A stretch of 11,529 nucleotides of DNA from Pseudomonadota bacterium (lineage in GTDB: Bacteria; Pseudomonadota; Alphaproteobacteria; Rickettsiales; SXRF01). The position numbers and the translations under genes are program-made. The notes below the pieces were generated by a model that saw only the letters and a program-made list of their open reading frames with translations, was not told the origin of the DNA and made no database searches. Each line of letters begins with the position of its first letter. Position 1 is the stretch's first letter. The stretch covers positions 1-11,529 of the forward strand of contig JAGWLJ010000018.1 of NCBI GenBank assembly GCA_028873275.1, in the 5' to 3' direction. This document shows, in pieces, positions 7,361-11,529 of the stretch.

Positions 7361-7838
7361 CGAAGCGTTCGCAGGCTTTGTACTGCGTTGCGAAACCATC
7401 CAGCCGGATCTTATTATTGGCGCGTTTCCATTCGTTGGAATCGTCGATCACTCTTTCCTGCAGCTCCGTATAGACCGTGTCATGCGTCATCAAATTATGA
7501 ATGATCTGCTCGGATTCGCTGGTATTGAACCACCCTTCCTGCGTTTCGTGCACATCCCCGTCGATGATCACCCGGTAGCGATCACCGGGGTTCAGGGAAT
7601 AAGAGGTAGCCACCTGCCTCATTATCGTGCCGTTGCGGCTGCGCTGGGTAACATTCATCTCGCCCGCCGATACCGTGCAGACCCGACCGTCCGGTAACGT
7701 CACCTGCCGGGTGGTTTCCCATACATTGCCGGCAACCAGCGGCGGCGCCAGCTGCACCTCCTGCCCATTGCGCTGCTCGACGGTGCAAGCGGCCAGTGGA
7801 AGGAAAAAACCCGCTAAAAACAAGGCTAAAGGGCGCAT
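7332..7838 (-). CDS. Small putative lipoprotein, unknown function
   Basis: A 168-aa protein with a type II signal sequence: Arg2, a hydrophobic stretch [12 protein letters not shown], then a lipobox LAAC with Cys18 as the predicted lipidated residue. Residue +2 is Thr, so outer-membrane retention would be the default prediction. The mature part has short strands ([20 protein letters not shown], then [18 protein letters not shown]) and a helical C-terminus with two more cysteines. I do not recognise the family. I chose the ATG at 7838 because GGAGAG ends 6 nt upstream; the ATG at 7844 directly abuts that site and is less likely. The 3' end overlaps leuB by 29 nt tail to tail. It is divergent from nadA. 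Confidence 0.78.
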   Translation of the reverse strand: MRPLALFLAGFFLPLAACTVEQRNGQEVQLAPPLVAGNVWETTRQVTLPDGRVCTVSAGEMNVTQRSRNGTIMRQVATSYSLNPGDRYRVIIDGDVHETQEGWFNTSESEQIIHNLMTHDTVYTELQERVIDDSNEWKRANNKIRLDGFATQYKACERFVSSGRAPSQ

Positions 7839-7959
7839 CGCCATCTCTCCGATTTTTAATTTAATTAACGATTTTGCCTGTGCTATGGTATATTCTAAAT
7901 TTATTATATGCGAACACCATACTATGCAACCGTTTGATCTCAGGACACAAGAGGGAATA
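7839..7959. promoter_or_regulatory. AT-rich divergent promoter region, lipoprotein gene and nadA
   Basis: This 121-nt gap contrasts with the GC-rich genes on either side. It contains TTAATTAA (7861-7868), a TTGCCT box at 7874-7879 followed after 16 nt by TAAATT (7896-7901), and further TATATT/TTATAT runs. One of these probably drives nadA. I could not define a repressor palindrome for NAD-responsive control. AGAGGGA (7950-7956) before the ATG at 7960 is the nadA ribosome binding site. Confidence 0.4.
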
Positions 7960-8919
7960 ATGCTTCCCGCCGTCCGCATTGACTACGAAGAGGAAATCCA
8001 TCGCCTGCGGCGCGAGATGAATGCCGTCATACTGGCCCATTATTACCAGGAAGACGAGATTCAGGATCTGGCTGATTATGTGGGTGATTCGCTTGACCTG
8101 GCGCGCCGCGCCGCTAGGACGGAGGCGGATGTTATCGTGTTCTGCGGTGTGCGCTTCATGGCCGAGGGGGCTAAGATTCTTAATCCGGAAAAGCTCGTAC
8201 TGGTGCCGGATATGAAGGCCGGCTGCTCACTCGAGGAATCCTGTCCGCCGGAGGCGTTCCGCCAATTTAAGGAGCAGTATTCCGATCATATGGTGGTGAC
8301 CTACATCAACTGCTCGGCAGAGATCAAGGCGATGTCGGACATCATTGTGACCTCGAGCAACGCCGAATCGATCATCCGTCAGATTCCCGCCGACAGGAAA
8401 ATCATCTTCGCGCCTGATAAATACCTCGGCGCCTATCTCGTCAAAAAAACTGGCCGGGACATGGTGCTGTGGAACGGCTCCTGTATCGTGCATGAGCGGT
8501 TTTCGGAGCAGGAACTGGTCAGGCTCAAGACGCGCCACCCGCAAGCCTGCATTATCGCCCATCCTGAATGTCCGGAGCAGCTGCTGCGCCATGCTGTGCA
8601 TATAGGGTCCACTTCTTCCCTGATTCGTTTCAGCGAACAGCATGCAGGCGGGGAGTTTATCGTTCTGACCGAGCCAGGCATCCTGCACGAGATGAAAAAA
8701 CGCTCGCCGGGAAGCATATTCCATGACGTCCCCGGCGTTTCCGGCGGCACCTGCGTGTCGTGCAATAGCTGCCCATACATGAAGCTTAATTCGCTGGAGA
8801 AGATTTATCACTGCATGATAAATCGCGCGCCCGCCATCACACTTTCGGACGAACTGATGAAACGCGCGCGCCTTCCGCTGGAAAAAATGCTGGAGATGAG
8901 CGCCGCCAAGCCTGTATAG
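7960..8919 (+). CDS. nadA: Quinolinate synthase NadA
   Basis: Condenses iminoaspartate with dihydroxyacetone phosphate to make quinolinate for de novo NAD, using an oxygen-sensitive [4Fe-4S] cluster. The 319-aa product begins with the family signature ILAHYYQEDEIQDLADYVGD. It also has DSLDLARRAA, VPDMKAGCSLEESCP (Cys89), YINCSAEIKA, NGSCIVHERF (Cys175) and the C-terminal CVSCNSCPYM (Cys265, 268 and 271). By comparison with characterised NadA, Cys89, Cys175 and Cys271 should be the cluster ligands. I chose the ATG at 7960 for its AGAGGGA site; an ATG at 7924 would add 12 residues without one. nadB and nadC are not adjacent, and the next gene starts 9 nt downstream. Confidence 0.96.
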   Translation: MLPAVRIDYEEEIHRLRREMNAVILAHYYQEDEIQDLADYVGDSLDLARRAARTEADVIVFCGVRFMAEGAKILNPEKLVLVPDMKAGCSLEESCPPEAFRQFKEQYSDHMVVTYINCSAEIKAMSDIIVTSSNAESIIRQIPADRKIIFAPDKYLGAYLVKKTGRDMVLWNGSCIVHERFSEQELVRLKTRHPQACIIAHPECPEQLLRHAVHIGSTSSLIRFSEQHAGGEFIVLTEPGILHEMKKRSPGSIFHDVPGVSGGTCVSCNSCPYMKLNSLEKIYHCMINRAPAITLSDELMKRARLPLEKMLEMSAAKPV

Positions 8920-8928
8920 TGCGGGCGG

Positions 8929-10290
8929 ATGAGACTCGCCGCTTTTCTGAAACGCTTATTTTGCTTTGCGCTCGCCATGTGCTTCAGCGGCCAGGCGTTA
9001 GCTGTGCCACTGATTCGCGACGCCGAGATTGAGCATACGCTGCGGCTGGAAGCCGATCCGATCTTCAAGGCCGATGCGCTCAAGCCCTCGGCGGTTCATC
9101 TCTTCATCGTCGAGGATGATGCCCTCAATTCCTATGTCGCCGGCGGCGCGAATATGTTTATTCATACCGGATTGATCGAGGCGTGCGATTCGCCCGACAT
9201 GCTGATCGGCGTCATGGCGCATGAAAGCGGCCATATCGTCGGTGGTCATCTGGCACAGGGAGCGGAGCAGCTCAAGAATGCCGAGCTGGGCAGTATCCTG
9301 ACCTTCGTGCTGGGCGCAGCAGCGGCCGCTGCCTCCCGCCAGCCGGAAGCGGCGGCGGCCGTCATTACCGGCGGCCAGCAGACGGTCATGCGCAACTATC
9401 TTGCCTTCACCCGCGCTCATGAGGAAGCGGCCGACCAGTCAGCACTGAACGCGCTGGATAAACTGGGTATTTCAGCCAGCGGCCTTTTGAAGGTATTTGA
9501 GCTGCTGCGGCGGCACGAGCGAGAGCATGGCGGCTCGCCCGATCCCTACATGCTGACGCATCCGCTGACATCTCTGCGCATCGAGCATGTGCGCGACCAT
9601 GCCGAAACATCTAAAATTCCCGAAGGCACCTATCCCCATGCGCTCGACCTGCCGCATGCGCGCATGGTCGCCAAGCTCTATGGATTTCTTGAATCGCCGG
9701 AGCATACGCTGGCCAGGTATCCGCTCTCGAACAAGAGCGTGCCGGCACGCATGGCCCGCGCCATCGCCTATTATAAAATGCCCGATCTCAAACGCTCGCT
9801 GGCGGAAATGGACGGCCTGATCGCCGAATCACCGAACGACCCGTTCTTCCACGAATTAAAAGGACAGATACTGTTCGAGAACAACCGTCCCAAAGAAGCG
9901 CTCTCTTCCTACCGCGAGGCGGTGAAGCTGCTGCCTGATTCGCCGCTGATACTGGCCGATCTGGCTAAGGTGGAGATGGCGCAGAATGAGCCGTTGCTTG
10001 TTCCTTCCGCCATCCAGCATCTGGAGAAATCCACCCAGCTCGATGATTCCAACGCTTCCTCCTGGCGCTGGCTGGCGACCGCTTACGGGAAAGCCGGTAA
10101 CCAGGGCATGGCATCGCTGGCGCTGGCCGAAGAGGCATCGCTCGAGGACGATCCAAAGACAGCGCTGTCGCAGGTGGAGCAGGCGCTGAAGCTGCTGAAG
10201 GACGGCCCGGCCCGTCAGCGCGCGCAAGACGTCAAGGCGCGCGCGCTTGATCTGCAGCGAGAGAAAAAAGAGGAAGCAAGTCACTTTTGA
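8929..10290 (+). CDS. Periplasmic M48-family zinc metalloprotease with TPR-like C-terminus (BepA-like)
   Basis: A 453-aa exported protease. Residues 1-25 form a signal peptide ending ALA, followed by VPLIRDAEIE. The M48 domain carries the zinc site HESGH (His98, Glu99, His102) in VMAHESGHIVGGH and the third-ligand motif ExxxD (Glu165 to Asp169) in THE-like context RAHEEAADQSAL. A Gly/Ala-rich helical segment lies between them. From about residue 300 the sequence turns into helical repeats (FHELKGQILFENNRPKEALS, then a second unit near LADLAKVEMAQNE) that look like TPRs. This architecture is that of BepA/YfgC, which in E. coli acts in outer-membrane protein (LptD) quality control; function here is inferred from architecture. 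It starts 9 nt after nadA and precedes a DsbA-family gene. Confidence 0.9.
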   Translation: MRLAAFLKRLFCFALAMCFSGQALAVPLIRDAEIEHTLRLEADPIFKADALKPSAVHLFIVEDDALNSYVAGGANMFIHTGLIEACDSPDMLIGVMAHESGHIVGGHLAQGAEQLKNAELGSILTFVLGAAAAAASRQPEAAAAVITGGQQTVMRNYLAFTRAHEEAADQSALNALDKLGISASGLLKVFELLRRHEREHGGSPDPYMLTHPLTSLRIEHVRDHAETSKIPEGTYPHALDLPHARMVAKLYGFLESPEHTLARYPLSNKSVPARMARAIAYYKMPDLKRSLAEMDGLIAESPNDPFFHELKGQILFENNRPKEALSSYREAVKLLPDSPLILADLAKVEMAQNEPLLVPSAIQHLEKSTQLDDSNASSWRWLATAYGKAGNQGMASLALAEEASLEDDPKTALSQVEQALKLLKDGPARQRAQDVKARALDLQREKKEEASHF

Positions 10291-10300
10291 GTTTTTTCTC
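10261..10300. repeat. A/T-rich inverted repeat across the protease stop codon
   Basis: GAGAAAAAA (10261-10269) and TTTTTTCTC (10292-10300) are perfect complements separated by 22 nt that include the TGA stop. The arms are nearly all A-T and the loop is long, so a stable terminator is doubtful. It may be a weak 3' end signal, or chance in Lys-rich coding followed by a T-rich gap. TATACT (10301-10306) just beyond could be a -10 box for the next gene, but no -35 box fits. Confidence 0.3.
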
Positions 10301-10356
10301 TATACTTTTTTCAGGCTGGTGATTACATAGACAGTACATTTTCATGAGGAGTTCTT

Positions 10357-11145
10357 ATGCATTTTCCCCGCCTTGCCTTGCTGTTTTCTACCTTCATGAT
10401 GCCGCTGGCCGCAGCGGCATGGGCGGATGACCAGCCGGTCGCCAGCAGCACCGCGCCGGTGACGCATGGCGAGCTGCCGGACCTGGTAAAGCAGACACTG
10501 CTCAACAACCCCGATATCATCATGCAGGCTATAGAAAAGCTGCATGAAAAACAGGCGTCGGACAGTGCGAAGCATGCTCAGGATGCCATTGGCAGCCACA
10601 AGGACGAATTGCTGGGCGATGCGCATTCGCCCATGGTTGGCAGCAGCAAGGCGAATATGACGGTGGTCGAGTTTTTCGATTACCATTGCGGTTATTGCAA
10701 GCATATGCTTCCGGAGATGACCAAGCTGCTCGACCAGGACAAGAAAGTACGCGTCATATTCAAGGAATTCCCCATCCTGTCGGAAGATTCGGTGTTGGCG
10801 GCGCGCGCGGCGCTGGCGGTATATAACATCGCGCCGGAAAAATATTTTGCCTTCCATACGGCGCTCATGAGCACCACCGGCAAGTTCGATGAGAAAACCA
10901 TTATGAAGCTGGCCAAGGAACAGGGCATCGGCGCCGACAAGCTGAAAGCGGAGATGGGAAAGCCCTATATTATGGCTGAGCTGGAAAAGAACCGAAAAAT
11001 GGCCGAGGATATCGGCATTCGGGGCACCCCCGCCATTATCGTGGGCGACAGGCTGGTGCCGGGCGCGCTGCCGTATGAAGACCTGCAGAACGCGGTGGAT
11101 GCCATGCGCAATCCCAAGACTGCCTCTGAAACGCCAAAAAGCTGA
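10357..11145 (+). CDS. DsbA-family thiol oxidoreductase with ScsC/Com1-like N-terminal region
   Basis: A secreted thioredoxin-fold protein of 262 aa. A signal peptide runs to residue 23 (AWA, then DDQ). Residues about 35-100 form a helical region (LPDLVKQTLLNNPDIIMQAI and onward) that resembles the N-terminal stalk of ScsC and Com1-type proteins, which mediates oligomerisation in ScsC. The catalytic domain has VEFFDYHCGYCKHM with CGYC at 111-114, an inserted helical subdomain, and the cis-Pro loop RGTPAIIVG (Thr224-Pro225). It should act on periplasmic disulfides, as oxidase or isomerase; which one cannot be told from sequence. AGGAG (10347-10351) is 5 nt before the ATG. The gap of 66 nt from the protease gene allows co-transcription or its own promoter. 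Confidence 0.92.
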   Translation: MHFPRLALLFSTFMMPLAAAAWADDQPVASSTAPVTHGELPDLVKQTLLNNPDIIMQAIEKLHEKQASDSAKHAQDAIGSHKDELLGDAHSPMVGSSKANMTVVEFFDYHCGYCKHMLPEMTKLLDQDKKVRVIFKEFPILSEDSVLAARAALAVYNIAPEKYFAFHTALMSTTGKFDEKTIMKLAKEQGIGADKLKAEMGKPYIMAELEKNRKMAEDIGIRGTPAIIVGDRLVPGALPYEDLQNAVDAMRNPKTASETPKS

Positions 11146-11244
11146 TCTACCGCTTCAGGTATTACTCCTCTGTCCCCATGACTGCCTGATCGCTGAGCGA
11201 TTCGGTGGGCATAAGATTTAATTGAAGCACTGCAACCCGCTTGG
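11146..11244. other. Convergent intergenic gap between the DsbA-family gene and ftsH
   Basis: The only structure noticed is ATCGCT-G-AGCGAT near 11187-11200, a tight palindrome with no T-run on either side. No convincing intrinsic terminator or RNA gene is seen, although two genes converge here. Confidence 0.4.
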
Positions 11245-11529
11245 TTAAGCCGCAGGAGAGGAATCGCTTGCCGGCTGCTCACCCATAGCCGCTTTTCTGG
11301 CGCGGGAGGAGGGGAGAGATGGAGCTGGTTTTTTCACTGCGGCATCGCCATTCGGCTTGCGGATGTTTTCGCCTCGGGCCAGCGCCTTGATCTCGTCTCC
11401 GGTCAGCGTTTCGTATTCTCGCAGCGCGGCAGCGATACGATGGAGCTCGTCCAGGTGTTCGGTAAGGACAGTGTGGGCTTTGTCATGCGCTTCCTCGACG
11501 ATGCGCTTGACTTCATCATCGATGAGGTT
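11245..11529 (-). CDS. ftsH: ATP-dependent zinc metalloprotease FtsH, C-terminal fragment (cut by window edge)
   Basis: Membrane-bound AAA+ protease for quality control and turnover of regulatory proteins. Only the last 94 residues are in the window; the gene continues to the right, so the ATPase domain and HEXXH site are not visible. The fragment reads NLIDDEVKRIVEEAHDKAH, then VLTEHLDELHRIAAALREYE, then ETLTGDEIKALARGENI. This is the conserved end of the FtsH protease domain, with its paired helices and the L(S/T)GDEI motif. After that comes a low-complexity Lys/Pro/Ser/Ala tail ending DSSPAA, which is variable in the family. The stop is TAA at 11247-11245. It is convergent with the DsbA-family gene. 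Confidence 0.93.
   Translation of the reverse strand, partial: NLIDDEVKRIVEEAHDKAHTVLTEHLDELHRIAAALREYETLTGDEIKALARGENIRKPNGDAAVKKPAPSLPSSRARKAAMGEQPASDSSPAA

Noticed and set aside
7548..7595. CCCCG...CGGGG with repeated GATCACC in the lipoprotein gene, as a second copy of the trmD palindrome
   Set aside because: The arms are not the same sequence, the spacing is long, and the repeated heptamer is explained by coding of similar residues.
7627..7959. Upstream extension of nadA (430-codon frame beginning inside the lipoprotein gene)
   Set aside because: The added segment is antisense to the lipoprotein gene and outside the NadA family length; AGAGGGA supports the start at 7960.
11187..11200. 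Short palindrome ATCGCTGAGCGAT as a possible terminator
   Set aside because: The loop would be a single base unless pairs are opened, the stem is then only four to five pairs, and no T-run follows on either strand.

Overview
The window reads as an ordinary, gene-dense piece of an alphaproteobacterial chromosome. The main reason is the order rpsP-rimM-trmD-rplS followed on the same strand by leuC-leuD-leuB, an arrangement I know from Alphaproteobacteria. Supporting signs are the long Ala/Pro-rich tail on S16, the M48 peptidase next to a DsbA-like gene, and moderately GC-rich coding DNA with AT-rich gaps. I cannot name the genus. No rRNA, tRNA, CRISPR array, transposase, integrase or phage gene was seen.

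Layout, left to right. (1) 1-1404: an orphan gene of unknown function (92-706, +) with a good promoter and ribosome binding site. It runs tail to tail, sharing a CTAG, into a stand-alone PlsC/Aas-type acyltransferase on the minus strand (703-1383). (2) 1484-3483: the ribosome-biogenesis operon for S16, RimM, TrmD and L19, tightly packed. (3) 3491-4183: a second orphan gene on the minus strand, placed between rplS and leuC. (4) 4256-7360: leuC, leuD and leuB with 1-nt and 11-nt overlaps, covering the isomerisation and oxidation steps of leucine biosynthesis. (5) 7332-7838: a small predicted lipoprotein on the minus strand whose 3' end overlaps leuB by 29 nt. An AT-rich divergent gap separates it from nadA (7960-8919), the quinolinate synthase. 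(6) 8929-11145: a periplasmic M48 metalloprotease with C-terminal TPR-like helices, then a secreted DsbA-family thiol oxidoreductase with a ScsC-like N-terminal region; both are likely envelope quality-control factors. (7) 11245-11529: the C-terminal end of ftsH on the minus strand, cut by the window edge.

I found no convincing undescribed multi-gene system. The most unusual thing is in trmD: a perfect 8-bp inverted repeat with a 4-nt loop (2702-2721) lies exactly where the protein is about six residues longer than the TrmD proteins I can recall. It looks like a small palindromic repeat that entered a reading frame, comparable to Rickettsia palindromic elements. The two orphan genes are the other items worth a search.
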